Below, one piece after another: positions 9,385 to 18,220 of a DNA stretch of 64,000 bases; the first letter of the stretch is position 1, and every line of letters starts with the position of its first letter. The notes beneath the pieces are model-generated. The model worked only from the letters and a program-made list of their open reading frames with translations. It made no database searches and had not been told where the DNA came from. Source of the DNA: Kineococcus aurantiacus (lineage in GTDB: Bacteria; Actinomycetota; Actinomycetes; Actinomycetales; Kineococcaceae); NCBI RefSeq assembly GCF_013409345.1, contig NZ_JACCBB010000001.1, positions 3,658,001 to 3,722,000 of the forward strand, given 5' to 3'. Made by a program: the position numbers and the translations under genes.

Positions 9385-10311
9385 TCAGCCGCCGGCCGCG
9401 AGTTCAGCGCGCGTGGGCGGGTTGGCCCCCGCCCGTGAGCACGTGATGGACGCCGACCGGACCGCCGTGGTCACCAGGTCCTCGCACGTGCGCAGGTCCA
9501 GGTGCCGCAGCCGCGGCAGCGCCGCGCCGCCGAGGAGGCCGTGCTCGGCCAGGGCGTGCAGCAGGCCGGACATGAAGGCGTCGCCCGCCCCGACGGTGTC
9601 GACGACGTCGACCGCCGGGGCCGGCACGTGCAGGGTCGCCGCGCCGCAGACCGCCACCGCGCCCGCGCTGCCGCGGGTCACCACGACCAGCGCCGGCCCG
9701 CGCGCCTGCCAGCGGCGGGCCACGGCCTCGACGTCCTCACCGGGCAGCAGCCAGTCCAGGTCCTCGTCGGAGGCCTTGACGACGTCGGCGGCCTCGACGA
9801 ACTCCTCCACCCGGGCCAGGGCCTGCGCGGGGGAGTCGAAGAACGCCGGGCGCACGTTCGGGTCGTAGCTCGTCGTGGCCCGCCCGCGCACCGAGCGCAG
9901 CAGCTCCAGCGCCGAGTCCGCACCGGGGGCCACCGCCGCCCCGATCGACCCCGTGTGCACCAGCGCGACCCCCTCGGGCAGCGGCGTGTCCGGCAGCCGC
10001 CACACCAGGTCGAACTCGTACGTGGCCTTCCCCTCGGCGTCGACCTCGGCGCGGGCCGTCGACGTCGCCTCGCCGTCCACGGCCCCCGGCAGCAGGCGCA
10101 CCGAGCCGGCGGCCAGGTGCTCGCGCAGCAGCCGCCCGTGCGCGTCGTCCCCCAGCCGGGTCAGCAGCGCCACGTCGTGCCCGAGCCGGCCCAGGCCGTA
10201 GGCGACGTTGAGCGGCGACCCGCCGGGGTGCTCGGCGCTCGCGTCCTCGCCGGCGCGGTGGACGACGTCGACGAGGGCCTCGCCGACGACGACGCTCGAG
10301 GGGGCCCCCAT
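9385..10311 (-). CDS. PfkB-family carbohydrate kinase (fructokinase-like)
   Basis: A sugar kinase of the ribokinase/PfkB family, 308 residues. It has the N-terminal GGSPLNVAYGLGRLG sugar-binding motif and the C-terminal signature DTVGAGDAFMSG with the catalytic Asp. The ATG overlaps the glpX stop (TGATG), which fixes the start. The open frame runs far upstream through glpX, but that part is not coding. Fructose is the most likely substrate given the family and the neighbouring fructose-1,6-bisphosphatase gene, though ribose or another sugar is possible. The last 30 or so residues are an unusual tail (RTCEDLVTTAV...). Confidence 0.85.
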   Translation of the reverse strand: MGAPSSVVVGEALVDVVHRAGEDASAEHPGGSPLNVAYGLGRLGHDVALLTRLGDDAHGRLLREHLAAGSVRLLPGAVDGEATSTARAEVDAEGKATYEFDLVWRLPDTPLPEGVALVHTGSIGAAVAPGADSALELLRSVRGRATTSYDPNVRPAFFDSPAQALARVEEFVEAADVVKASDEDLDWLLPGEDVEAVARRWQARGPALVVVTRGSAGAVAVCGAATLHVPAPAVDVVDTVGAGDAFMSGLLHALAEHGLLGGAALPRLRHLDLRTCEDLVTTAVRSASITCSRAGANPPTRAELAAGG

Positions 10312-11345
10312 CAGCGCGGCCCGGTGAAGTCGATGGCCGAGTACGCCTGCAGCTTCGAGAGGCGGTGCTCGCTCTCGACCTTGCGGATCGTGCCGGACTT
10401 GGAGCGCATGACGATGCTGGAGGTGGTGATGGTGTCCCCCCGGTAGCGGACGCCGGAGACCAGCTCGCCGTCGGTGATGCCCGTCACGACGAAGTAGACG
10501 TTGTCGCTGGCGACGAGGGTCTGGGTGTCCAGCACCGCGTCCAGGTCGTGGCCGGCGTCGAGCGCCTTCTGCTTCTCCTCGTCGTCGCGCGGGGCCAGCC
10601 GGCCCTGGATCGCCCCGCCCAGGCAGTGCATGGCGCAGGCGCTGATGATCCCCTCGGGCGTGCCGCCGATGCCCAGCAGCAGGTCCACCCCGGTGCCCTC
10701 CCGGGCGGCCATCACGGCGCCGGCGACGTCGCCGTCGGAGATGAACTTGATGCGGGCGCCCGCGTCGCGGACCTCCTGGGCCAGCTGCGCGTGCCGGGGC
10801 CGGTCCAGGATGCAGACGGTGACGTCCTCGACCCAGCGCTTCTTGGCCCGGGCCAGGCGGCGGACGTTCTCGCGCACGGGCAGGCGGATGTCGACGACGT
10901 CGGCGGCCTCGGGCCCCACGGCGAGCTTGTCCATGTAGAACACCGCCGACGGGTCGTACATGGTGCCCCGCTCGGCGACGGCCAGGACGGCGACGGCGTT
11001 GGGCATGCCCCGCGCGGTCAGCGTGGTGCCGTCGATGGGGTCCACGGCCACGTCGCACTCGGCCCCGGAGCCGTCCCCGACGCGCTCGCCGTTGTAGAGC
11101 ATGGGGGCGTTGTCCTTCTCGCCCTCGCCGATGACGACGGTGCCGTTCATGGAGACGGTGCCGATGAGGGTGCGCATGGCGTTGACGGCGGCGCCGTCGG
11201 CCTTGTTCTTGTCCCCGCGCCCGACCCAGCGGCCGCCGGCCATGGCGGCGGCCTCGGTCACGCGGACCAGCTCCATCGCCAGGTTGCGGTCGGGGGCCTC
11301 GTCGCGGACGGCCAGGGCGGGGGGGAGCGCGGTGTGCTGGGACAT
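10311..11345 (-). CDS. glpX: Class II fructose-1,6-bisphosphatase
   Basis: Gluconeogenic phosphatase that converts fructose-1,6-bisphosphate to fructose-6-phosphate. The 344-residue GlpX-type protein shows the metal and substrate motifs [11 protein letters not shown] and AVDPIDGTT, and the GIGGTPEG loop. Actinobacteria generally rely on this class II enzyme. The ATG has AGGAGG upstream. It is the first gene of the glpX-pfkB-prsW operon and is divergent from the DUF4245 gene. Confidence 0.95.
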   Translation of the reverse strand: MSQHTALPPALAVRDEAPDRNLAMELVRVTEAAAMAGGRWVGRGDKNKADGAAVNAMRTLIGTVSMNGTVVIGEGEKDNAPMLYNGERVGDGSGAECDVAVDPIDGTTLTARGMPNAVAVLAVAERGTMYDPSAVFYMDKLAVGPEAADVVDIRLPVRENVRRLARAKKRWVEDVTVCILDRPRHAQLAQEVRDAGARIKFISDGDVAGAVMAAREGTGVDLLLGIGGTPEGIISACAMHCLGGAIQGRLAPRDDEEKQKALDAGHDLDAVLDTQTLVASDNVYFVVTGITDGELVSGVRYRGDTITTSSIVMRSKSGTIRKVESEHRLSKLQAYSAIDFTGPR

Positions 11346-11454
11346 GGGCTGGGACCTCCTGGGGCGGTCGCCGTGCGCACGGCGGGCTTGCGGGATCCGG
11401 TGCCCCCGGGCGGGCCTCCGGCGACGGTCGTCGTCGGCTGCCGACTCTATCCGT

Positions 11455-11469
11455 CACCATGGGGGCGTG
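11455..11469 (+). promoter_or_regulatory. Probable leaderless -10 of the DUF4245 gene
   Basis: CACCAT lies exactly 6 bases before the GTG, the same arrangement and spacer (GGGGGC) as at ispH. An ATG inside it begins a three-codon frame whose TGA overlaps the GTG. Confidence 0.4.
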
Positions 11470-12108
11470 AGCACGACCGGTAGCCCCTCCGACCCCTCGC
11501 CCGCGCCCGCCGCCGCGACCGCGCCGGGGGAGGACGCCCGCGGCGTCCCCCGCCAGCGCCGCTCGGAGGGGAACGTGCAGTCGATGGTCATCTCGATGCT
11601 CGTGATCCTGGCGATGGTCGCCGTGGTCGTGTGGCTGCTGCCGCGGCCCAACGCCATCGAGCAGCCGGCCGTCGACGTCGCCAACGCGGCCTCCGGCGCG
11701 GTCTCCGAGCTGCCGTTCAACCCCGTCGTGCCCGACGGCCCGCAGGGCTGGACGGCGACCTCGGCGAACGTCAACCGCTCCACCGACGGCGTCACCACCT
11801 GGCACGTCGGCTACCGCACCGACGACGGGGACTACCTGGCGCTGGAGACGGCCCGCGACACCACGCGGACGTGGCTGCGGGCGCAGACGCAGAGCGGGGA
11901 GGCCGACGGTGAGCAGACCATCGGCGGCGAGGTCTGGCAGCGGTACCTGCAGGAGGACCGGGCCCGCTACTCCCTCGTGCGCACCCAGGACGGGCAGACG
12001 CTGCTCGTGACCGGGGAGGGCGGCTACGACGTGCTGGCCGAGCTGGTGACGGCGGCCGAGGCGGGGTGGGCCGCGGCGGGCACGCCCTGGGGCGTCAAGC
12101 CCGCCTGA
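11467..12108 (+). CDS. DUF4245 single-pass membrane protein
   Basis: A 213-residue protein with a Pro/Ala-rich cytoplasmic N-terminus, one membrane helix (MVISMLVILAMVAVVVWLL, about residues 40-58) and an extracytoplasmic domain typical of actinobacterial DUF4245 proteins. That domain has repeated W-containing segments (GWTATSANVN, TTWHVGYRT). Function is unknown. In actinobacteria it is commonly next to glpX and xseAB, as here. The GTG is preceded by a CACCAT-GGGGGC stretch, consistent with a leaderless start. Confidence 0.8.
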   Translation: MSTTGSPSDPSPAPAAATAPGEDARGVPRQRRSEGNVQSMVISMLVILAMVAVVVWLLPRPNAIEQPAVDVANAASGAVSELPFNPVVPDGPQGWTATSANVNRSTDGVTTWHVGYRTDDGDYLALETARDTTRTWLRAQTQSGEADGEQTIGGEVWQRYLQEDRARYSLVRTQDGQTLLVTGEGGYDVLAELVTAAEAGWAAAGTPWGVKPA

Positions 12109-12116
12109 CCACCACC

Positions 12117-12188
12117 GTGCTCGATCACCGCTGTGCTTGATCACCGCGGTTAGCCTTTCGGTGATCAAGCACTCCTGTGATCGAGCAC
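12117..12188. terminator. Nested four-part inverted repeat, likely bidirectional terminator
   Basis: Four related 12-base units: GTGCTCGATCAC, GTGCTTGATCAC, GTGATCAAGCAC and GTGATCGAGCAC. The outer pair and the inner pair are each perfect complements, separated by 4-base mismatched joints (CGCT/TCCT). The inner stem extends by CG, and the 12-base loop is CGGTTAGCCTTT. It lies between the convergent DUF4245 and xseB genes. Confidence 0.65.
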
Positions 12189-12216
12189 TCCCGGGGGCGG
12201 GTGCTGTCCGGGGCGC

Positions 12217-12441
12217 TCAGTCCTCGGCGGCCGGGTCCTCGCCGCGGGCGGCGTCCAGGCGCTCGCGGGCCCCGTCGAGCCACTGCTGGCAGCGGTCGGC
12301 GAGGGCTTCGCCGCGTTCCCACAGCGCCAGCGCCTCCTCCAGCCCCGTGCCCCCGGTCTCGAGCCGGCGCACCACGTCGGCGAGCTCGTCGCGGGCCTGC
12401 TCGTAGCTGAGTTCGGAGGGGGCGGTCGCTTCGTCGGGCAC
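12217..12441 (-). CDS. xseB: Exodeoxyribonuclease VII small subunit
   Basis: A 74-residue helical protein that joins XseA to form exonuclease VII, which degrades single-stranded DNA to oligonucleotides during repair. The family core [18 protein letters not shown]...[12 protein letters not shown] is present. It starts 9 bases after the xseA stop, so the two are co-transcribed. Length is normal for XseB. Confidence 0.92.
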   Translation of the reverse strand: MPDEATAPSELSYEQARDELADVVRRLETGGTGLEEALALWERGEALADRCQQWLDGARERLDAARGEDPAAED

Positions 12442-12450
12442 CCGGCGAGG

Positions 12451-13713
12451 CTACCCAGCCTCCCCGGCCGTCGCGGCCACCTCCCCGTCGGGCAGCCGGA
12501 TCCGCAGCCGGGTCCCCTCGGGGGCGTCCTGCGGGGTGCGCACCAGGGAGCCGTCGGGGCGCTGGACGACGGCGTAGCCGCGCAGCAGCGTCGAGCGCGG
12601 GGACAGCGCCCGCACGCTGGCCCGCAGGTGGTCGACGTCGACGCGCGCCCGGTCCAGCCGGTGCCCCAGCCCCCGCCGGGCCCGTTCCCGCAGCGCGTCG
12701 ACCTCGTCCCGGCGCGCGTCGAGCAGGACGTGCGGGGCGGCCAGCACGGGCCGCGACCGCAGCGCGGCCAGGGCGTGCTCCTCCTGCTCCAGGCGGCCGG
12801 TGACCGCGCGGCGGGCCCGCGCCCGCAGCTGGCGCACTCCGGCGAGCTCCTCGGCCACGTCGGGCACGACGAGCCGGGCCGCGTCGGTGGGGGTGGAGGC
12901 GCGCACGTCGGCGACGAGGTCCAGCAGCGGGGAGTCGACCTCGTGCCCGATGGCGGACACGACCGGGGTGCGGGTGCCCGCCACGGCCCGCACGAGCGCC
13001 TCGTTGCTGAAGGGCAGCAGGTCCTCGACGCTGCCGCCGCCGCGGGCGATGACGACGACGTCGACGTCGGGGTCGGCGTCGAGCTCGGCGAGCGCCGCGA
13101 CGACCTCGGTGACGGCGTGCGGGCCCTGGACGGCGACCTCGCGGACCTCGAAGCGCACTGCGGGCCAGCGCAGCCGGGCGTTCTCCACGACGTCGCGCTC
13201 GGCGGCCGAGGCCCGCCCGCAGACCAGCCCGACGGTGCGCGGCAGGAACGGCAGCTCCTGCTTGCGCGAGGCGTCGAAGAGGCCCTCGCTGCGCAGGACG
13301 CGCTTGAGGTGCTCCAGCCGGGCCAGCAGCTCCCCGACGCCGACGGGGCGGACGTCGTCGGCGGCCAGGCTCAGCGACCCCCGCTTGGCGAAGAACTCCG
13401 GCTTGGCGTGCACGACGACGCGGGTGCCGTGGGCCAGGCCGTCGGGCAGGGTCTCGCGCAGCCGGCCCAGCACGCGGCGGGTGATGGTGACGGGCAGCGA
13501 CATGTCGGTGTCGGCGTCGCGCAGCGTGACGAAGACGACGGAGGCGCCGGGCCGGTCGTTGACCTGCACGACCTGCCCCTCGACCCACGTCCAGGGCATC
13601 CTGGCGATGTAGGCGTCCATCTTGGCCGCGAGCAGCCGCACGGGCCACGGGTTCTCCGCCGTCGTCTCCCCGGCGGAGGTCGGTCGGCGCACGGGCGGGT
13701 CAGCGGCGGGCAC
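12451..13713 (-). CDS. xseA: Exodeoxyribonuclease VII large subunit
   Basis: Catalytic subunit of exonuclease VII, 420 residues. It has the N-terminal OB-fold ([24 protein letters not shown], about residues 35-60). The catalytic core contains [16 protein letters not shown] and [24 protein letters not shown]. The C-terminal RGYAVVQ segment is typical of the family. The start is the GTG (VPAADPP) with GGAGGATG 7 bases upstream. The open frame continues much further but is not coding. It is followed by xseB and is divergent from ispH. Confidence 0.92.
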   Translation of the reverse strand: MPAADPPVRRPTSAGETTAENPWPVRLLAAKMDAYIARMPWTWVEGQVVQVNDRPGASVVFVTLRDADTDMSLPVTITRRVLGRLRETLPDGLAHGTRVVVHAKPEFFAKRGSLSLAADDVRPVGVGELLARLEHLKRVLRSEGLFDASRKQELPFLPRTVGLVCGRASAAERDVVENARLRWPAVRFEVREVAVQGPHAVTEVVAALAELDADPDVDVVVIARGGGSVEDLLPFSNEALVRAVAGTRTPVVSAIGHEVDSPLLDLVADVRASTPTDAARLVVPDVAEELAGVRQLRARARRAVTGRLEQEEHALAALRSRPVLAAPHVLLDARRDEVDALRERARRGLGHRLDRARVDVDHLRASVRALSPRSTLLRGYAVVQRPDGSLVRTPQDAPEGTRLRIRLPDGEVAATAGEAG

Positions 13714-13776
13714 CGGCCCATCCTCCCAGCCGCCGGCCCGCTCCGGAGGCGCCCCGGCCCGGCGCCGGGGCCGACT

Positions 13777-13791
13777 TACCATGGGGGCGTG
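13777..13791 (+). promoter_or_regulatory. Leaderless promoter -10 of ispH
   Basis: TACCAT matches the TAnnnT -10 pattern and ends 6 bases before the GTG, so transcription should begin at or next to the start codon. No Shine-Dalgarno sequence is present. Confidence 0.5.
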
Positions 13792-14862
13792 ACCCGGACC
13801 GTGACGGACCCCGTGGCCCCCGCGGCCGACGACTGCAACGACACCGCGCTGCTGGGCGCCCCCGCGGCGCGGGCGGCCTGGGACGGCGGCAAGCGCGTCC
13901 TGCTCGCGGCGCCCCGGGGGTACTGCGCCGGGGTGGACCGCGCGGTCGTCGCGGTGGAGAAGGCGCTCGACCTCTACGGCGCGCCCGTCTACGTGCGCAA
14001 GGAGATCGTCCACAACAAGCACGTCGTCAGGACGCTGCAGGCCCGCGGGGCGGTCTTCGTCGACGAGACCGACGCGGTCCCCGAGGGCGCCCACCTCGTC
14101 TTCTCCGCCCACGGCGTGAGCCCGGCCGTGCGCGAGGCCGCGAAGGCCCGTTCGCTGCAGACCATCGACGCCACCTGCCCGCTGGTCACCAAGGTGCACA
14201 AGGAGGCCGTCCGCTTCGCCCGGCAGGACGCCGAGATCCTCCTCATCGGCCACACCGGCCACGAGGAGGTCGAGGGCACGGCGGGGGAGGCGCCCGACCA
14301 CATCACGATCGTCGACAACCCCGACGTCGCCGACCGCATCGAGGTCAAGGACCCCGACAACCTCGTGTGGCTGTCGCAGACGACGCTGAGCGTGGACGAG
14401 ACGATGGAGACCGTGCGCCGGCTGCGGCAGCGGTTCCCGAACCTGCAGGACCCGCCCAGCGACGACATCTGCTACGCCACGTCGAACCGGCAGGTCGCGG
14501 TCAAGAAGATCGCCCCCGAGGCGGAGCTGGTCATCGTCGTGGGCAGCGCGAACTCCTCGAACTCGGTGCGGCTGGCCGAGGTCGCCCTCGACGCCGGTGC
14601 CCGGGCCGCGCACCGCGTCGACGACGCCGGGGAGATCGACGACGCGTGGTTCGAGGGCGTGACGACCGTCGGGCTGACCTCGGGCGCCTCGGTGCCGGAG
14701 GTCCTGGTCCAGGAGGTGCTCGCGCACCTGCGCGAGCGCGGCTACGGCGCGGTCGAGGAGGTCACGACGGCGATGGAGGACCTGCAGTTCGCGCTGCCGA
14801 CGGACCTGCGCCGCGACCTCAAGGCGGGGGGCCGCCGCTCCCTGCCGGTCACCCCCGTCTGA
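13789..14862 (+). CDS. ispH: 4-hydroxy-3-methylbut-2-enyl diphosphate reductase (LytB)
   Basis: Last enzyme of the non-mevalonate isoprenoid pathway. It reduces HMBPP to IPP and DMAPP with a [4Fe-4S] cluster. The 357-residue product contains the three cluster cysteines in [25 protein letters not shown] and [11 protein letters not shown]. It also has the substrate-binding motifs SAHGV and TGHEEVEGT, and SANSSNS. The GTG start is chosen because TACCAT lies 6 bases upstream and there is no coding character before it. It is divergent from xseA, as in many actinobacteria. Confidence 0.95.
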   Translation: MTRTVTDPVAPAADDCNDTALLGAPAARAAWDGGKRVLLAAPRGYCAGVDRAVVAVEKALDLYGAPVYVRKEIVHNKHVVRTLQARGAVFVDETDAVPEGAHLVFSAHGVSPAVREAAKARSLQTIDATCPLVTKVHKEAVRFARQDAEILLIGHTGHEEVEGTAGEAPDHITIVDNPDVADRIEVKDPDNLVWLSQTTLSVDETMETVRRLRQRFPNLQDPPSDDICYATSNRQVAVKKIAPEAELVIVVGSANSSNSVRLAEVALDAGARAAHRVDDAGEIDDAWFEGVTTVGLTSGASVPEVLVQEVLAHLRERGYGAVEEVTTAMEDLQFALPTDLRRDLKAGGRRSLPVTPV

Positions 14863-14868
14863 CCGGCC

Positions 14869-14889
14869 CGGCCGCCGCCCCGGCGGCCG
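14869..14889 (+). terminator. Terminator of ispH
   Basis: A 9-bp perfect stem (CGGCCGCCG) with a CCC loop, directly after the ispH stop. Confidence 0.6.
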
Positions 14890-15275
14890 CCGAAGCCTCT
14901 GCCGGGACGGGCGCGACGACGACGTCGAGAGCCCGTGCACGCCCCGGTCGCCGGCCGCGGCCGGTCCGACGACGCCCCGCACGGTCGCGGAGCGTCGTCG
15001 ACTGCTCCGGACGGGTGGAACCGCCCGGGGTTCCCCGGTGTCCGCCGTGGCCCCGTGATCGACCCCTTCCTCACGCTGAGTGATGATTCAGGACGCTTAG
15101 TCACCAAGTTGAGGGTTCGAGTTCTCCCCCTGCGCGCCAACGCTTCCCGCCCCTCGACGCCCACGGCGGGAGGGTGTTCGCTGGTGTCGCACGGACGGCG
15201 CGCCGTCGGTGGGGGGCGGCGGGGCCGGGTCCGGTCCCGGCTACAGTGACGCCACGTGAGAGTTGACGCGGGGCG
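14890..15275. other. Intergenic region with a tRNA 3'-end-like fragment
   Basis: About 385 bases with no convincing gene. Positions 15105-15139 look like the T-arm and 3' end of a tRNA (GGGTTCGAGTT followed by a stretch ending GCGCGCCA). No matching 5' acceptor half or full cloverleaf is found upstream. It may be a relic tRNA or an old integration scar. A TACAGT near 15242 may be a -10 element for the downstream acyltransferase operon. Confidence 0.3.
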
Positions 15276-15920
15276 ATGACGGGGGGCGACGTGGGGCACG
15301 ACAGTCGAGGCGGTCTGCGGCACGGCGTGGGAGCGGCGGAGGCGGCCAGCACGGCACCGCTGCGCACGCTGCTGCGCGAGGACTTCGAACGCCACTCCCG
15401 GTCCCTGGTGCACCCGGGCCTGCACGCCCTCGTCGTCCACCGCATCGGGTTCTGGGGCCTGTCCCAGCCCGCGCCCGTGCGCCGGGCGGTCAAGGTGGCG
15501 CACCGGCTCGTCAACCGGCTCGTCATCCAGAACCTCTACGGCACCGAGATCGCCGACGAGGCGATCATCGGCCGGCGGGTCGCCATCGGCCACCACCAGG
15601 CCGTGCAGATCCCCGCGTTCGCCGTGATCGGCGACGACTCGACCCTGCGGTCGGGCATCACCATCGGGTTCACCGACGGCGCCGAGACCCGGCGCGAAGC
15701 CGTCCCGCACATCGGCCGCGACGTCTCCATCGGGCCCGGTGCGGTCCTCGTCGGGGCCATCACCGTCGGCGACGGCGCCCAGATCGGGCCCAACGCCAAC
15801 GTCAGCACGGACGTGCCGGCCGGGGCCACGGCCTTCGCCCCGCCCGCCCGCATCCTGCGACCGCAGGCGCGCGCCCAGGGAGCGCAGCGCGCCGAACCGG
15901 ACCACACGCGCACCGCCTGA
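15276..15920 (+). CDS. Left-handed beta-helix (hexapeptide) acyltransferase, serine O-acetyltransferase-like
   Basis: A 214-residue protein with an N-terminal helical part (LLREDFERHSRS) and a hexapeptide-repeat C-terminal half (IGRRVAIGHHQAVQIPAFAVIG...IGRDVSIGPGAVLVGAITVGDGAQIGPNANV). This is the CysE/serine acetyltransferase-like fold used by acetyl and acyl transferases. True CysE would be linked to cysteine genes. Here it precedes an FkbH-like protein and an acyl carrier protein, so it may instead move an acyl group in a small biosynthetic cassette. The ATG start is the first in frame but its ribosome site is weak, and GTG 15291 is an alternative. Confidence 0.7.
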   Translation: MTGGDVGHDSRGGLRHGVGAAEAASTAPLRTLLREDFERHSRSLVHPGLHALVVHRIGFWGLSQPAPVRRAVKVAHRLVNRLVIQNLYGTEIADEAIIGRRVAIGHHQAVQIPAFAVIGDDSTLRSGITIGFTDGAETRREAVPHIGRDVSIGPGAVLVGAITVGDGAQIGPNANVSTDVPAGATAFAPPARILRPQARAQGAQRAEPDHTRTA

Positions 15921-15964
15921 GCCCTGACCGCGTCAGGGCGCACGGCCACGAGGGGGGACCAACG

Positions 15965-17959
15965 ATGACGCGCGACGCGATCCGGGACGCGCTGGCCGCC
16001 GTGGGGACCACACCGGTCCCGGCGGCCCGCGCGTGCCTGGACCTGGCCAGGGCCTTCGCCGACGCCGGCGAGCCGCGCCGCGCGGCGCAGTGGGCGTTCG
16101 CGGCCACCGACGCCGCCGTGACGGGGGCCGGTTCCGACTTCGCCACCTGGCTCGGCGCGAACCGGGTCTGGCGGTCGGTGCGCGCCGACCTCCCACCGGC
16201 CCCGCGCCGGGCGAAGGTCGCCGTGCTCGGCAGCTACACCACGACCCAGCTCACCCAGCTGCTGCCGCTGGCCTGCGCCCGCGCCGGGGTCGAGGTGGAG
16301 GTCCACGAGTGCGGGTACGGGCAGTTCCGCACCGAGCTCCTCGACCCCACCAGCGCGCTGCACGCGTTCGACCCCGACGTCGTCGTCCTCGCCGTCGACG
16401 CCGCCGCGGTCGACCTGCCGGCGACGAGCGAGGACCCCGAGGCCGCCGTCGAGGCCGAGCTGGCGAACTGGACGAGGCTGTGGGACCTGGCCACCGCGCG
16501 CTTCGGCGCCCGCGTCGTCCAGCACGGCGTCGTCCTGCCCGCCGACGTCGCCCTCGGGCACCTGGCCGTCAGGACCCCCGGTTCGCGCTACGCCGTGCTC
16601 CAGCGCTTCGCCCGGCGCCTCGGTGAGGAAGCCGGGGCCCGGGCGGCGCAGGGGATCGGCGTCGTCGACTGCGAGCGCCTGGCGGCCACGGTCGGCAAGC
16701 GGAACTGGACCGACCCGCGGTACGTGCACGCCGCCAAGCAGTCCGTGGCCCTCGGGGCGGTCCCGCTGCTGGCCCAGCACACCGCCGCCGTCATCGGCGC
16801 GCAGCTCGGCCGGTCCCGCAAGTGCCTCGTCCTCGACCTCGACGGCACGCTGTGGGGCGGGGTCCTCGGTGAGGTCGGGCCGCACGGCATCGAGGTCGGC
16901 CACGGCGCCCGCGGGGAGGCGTTCAGCGCCTTCCAGCGCTACGTCCTCGACCTCAAGGCCAAGGGCGTCGTCCTCGCCGTCAGCTCCAAGAACGACGAGG
17001 CCCACGTGCGGGAGGCGTTCGAGCGCAACCCCGACGTGCTCGTGCGCCTCGACGACATCGCCGTCCTGAAGGCGAACTGGGACGACAAACCCACCGCAGT
17101 GCGCGAGATCGCCGCGACCCTGGGCATCGGCGAGGACGCGCTCGTGTTCGTCGACGACAACCCCGCCGAGCGCGAGGCCGTGCGCGACCTGGTGCCCGGC
17201 GTCGACGTCGTCGCCCTGCCCGCCGAACCCTCCGGGTACGTCGCGGCGCTCGCGGCGTACCCGTTCTTCGAGACCGACGCCCTGACCGCGGAGGACACCG
17301 CCCGCACGGCGCAGTACCGGGCACGGGCCCGGGCCGTGCAGGCCCGGGAGCAGGCCGGGACCCTGGAGGAGTACCTGGCCTCCCTCGACATGCACGCCGA
17401 GGTCAGCGCGCTCGGCCCGGAGAACCTCGCCCGGGTCGTCCAGCTGCTCGGCAAGACCAACCAGTTCAACCTCACGACGCGCCGGCACTCGCACGCCGAC
17501 GTCGAGGCGGTGGCCGCCGACCCCGCGTGGACCACGTTCGTCGTGCGCGTGCGCGACCGCTTCGCCGACCACGGGATCGTCGCGGTGCTGCTCGCGCGCC
17601 GGGAGGGCGACGTGCTCGACGTCGACTCCTGGCTCATGAGCTGCCGCGTCATCGGGCGCACGCTCGAGGACGAGGTCTTCGCGGTCCTCGTCGGGGCCGC
17701 GGAGGCGTCGGGGGCGAGGACCGTGCGGGGGACGTACGTCCCGACCGCGAAGAACGCGCAGGTCGCCGGGCTCTACGAACGGCTCGGCTGCCGGCTCGTG
17801 GGACGGGACGAGGACGGGACGACGCACTGGGAGCTGGCGCTGCCGGCCACGGTCGCGACGCCCGGCCTGGTCGCCGTCGAACGGGTCGTCGACCTGCACG
17901 GACCGGCCGTGCCGACCGCACGGGACCAGCAGGGCGAGACGGTGAGGAGCGCACGGTGA
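15965..17959 (+). CDS. FkbH-like HAD-family protein with GNAT-like C-terminus
   Basis: A 664-residue member of the FkbH family, which in polyketide pathways takes 1,3-bisphosphoglycerate, dephosphorylates it and loads a glyceryl group onto an acyl carrier protein. The HAD nucleophile motif LDLDGTLWGGVLGE is near residue 290, and FVDDNPAEREAV (later HAD Asp residues) near 395. A GNAT-like C-terminal segment (residues about 500-620) holds LLGKTNQFNLTTRRH, a motif highly typical of FkbH. The N-terminal 270 residues resemble the extra domain of long FkbH forms. Its stop overlaps the GTG of the ACP gene, which supports ACP as partner. The ATG is preceded by GAGGGGGG. No polyketide synthase lies nearby. 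Confidence 0.88.
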   Translation: MTRDAIRDALAAVGTTPVPAARACLDLARAFADAGEPRRAAQWAFAATDAAVTGAGSDFATWLGANRVWRSVRADLPPAPRRAKVAVLGSYTTTQLTQLLPLACARAGVEVEVHECGYGQFRTELLDPTSALHAFDPDVVVLAVDAAAVDLPATSEDPEAAVEAELANWTRLWDLATARFGARVVQHGVVLPADVALGHLAVRTPGSRYAVLQRFARRLGEEAGARAAQGIGVVDCERLAATVGKRNWTDPRYVHAAKQSVALGAVPLLAQHTAAVIGAQLGRSRKCLVLDLDGTLWGGVLGEVGPHGIEVGHGARGEAFSAFQRYVLDLKAKGVVLAVSSKNDEAHVREAFERNPDVLVRLDDIAVLKANWDDKPTAVREIAATLGIGEDALVFVDDNPAEREAVRDLVPGVDVVALPAEPSGYVAALAAYPFFETDALTAEDTARTAQYRARARAVQAREQAGTLEEYLASLDMHAEVSALGPENLARVVQLLGKTNQFNLTTRRHSHADVEAVAADPAWTTFVVRVRDRFADHGIVAVLLARREGDVLDVDSWLMSCRVIGRTLEDEVFAVLVGAAEASGARTVRGTYVPTAKNAQVAGLYERLGCRLVGRDEDGTTHWELALPATVATPGLVAVERVVDLHGPAVPTARDQQGETVRSAR

Positions 17960-18192
17960 ACGACGTCGACGACCGCATGCTGCAGGTGTTCCGGGAGGTG
18001 CTCGGCCGCGACGAGGTCGAGCTCACCGACTCCACGACCGCCGCGGACGTGCCGGGCTGGGACTCCCTGGCCCACATCAACATCATGTACTCCCTGGAGG
18101 CGGAGTTCGGGGTGCGGTTCTCCGACGAGCAGCTCACCTCGTTCCAGGACGTGGGGCAGCTGCGGCGCTTCCTCGTCGCCGAGGCCGGGTGA
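17956..18192 (+). CDS. Acyl carrier protein
   Basis: A 78-residue stand-alone carrier protein. The phosphopantetheine attachment site is Ser37 in GWDSLAHINI. The GTG overlaps the FkbH-like stop (GTGA), so the two are translationally coupled. It is not the fatty-acid AcpP, because no fab genes are near. The likely cargo is a glyceryl or similar three-carbon unit supplied by the upstream FkbH-like protein, possibly passed on to the hexapeptide acyltransferase. Confidence 0.85.
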   Translation: MNDVDDRMLQVFREVLGRDEVELTDSTTAADVPGWDSLAHINIMYSLEAEFGVRFSDEQLTSFQDVGQLRRFLVAEAG

Positions 18193-18202
18193 GCGCAGAC
18201 GG

Positions 18203-18220
18203 TAGGCTCCTGTTCCCGTG
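18203..18220 (+). promoter_or_regulatory. Probable -10 of ychF
   Basis: TAGGCT ends 9 bases before the GTG, so the transcript would have a leader of only a few bases. Confidence 0.4.

Noticed and set aside
15090-15139. Complete tRNA gene
   Set aside because: A T-arm and CCA-like end are present, but no acceptor 5' strand, D-arm or consistent anticodon arm could be built.
15276-15920. Housekeeping cysE
   Set aside because: The fold fits, but no cysK or other cysteine gene is near and the partners are an FkbH-like protein and an ACP, so a cysteine role is not supported.
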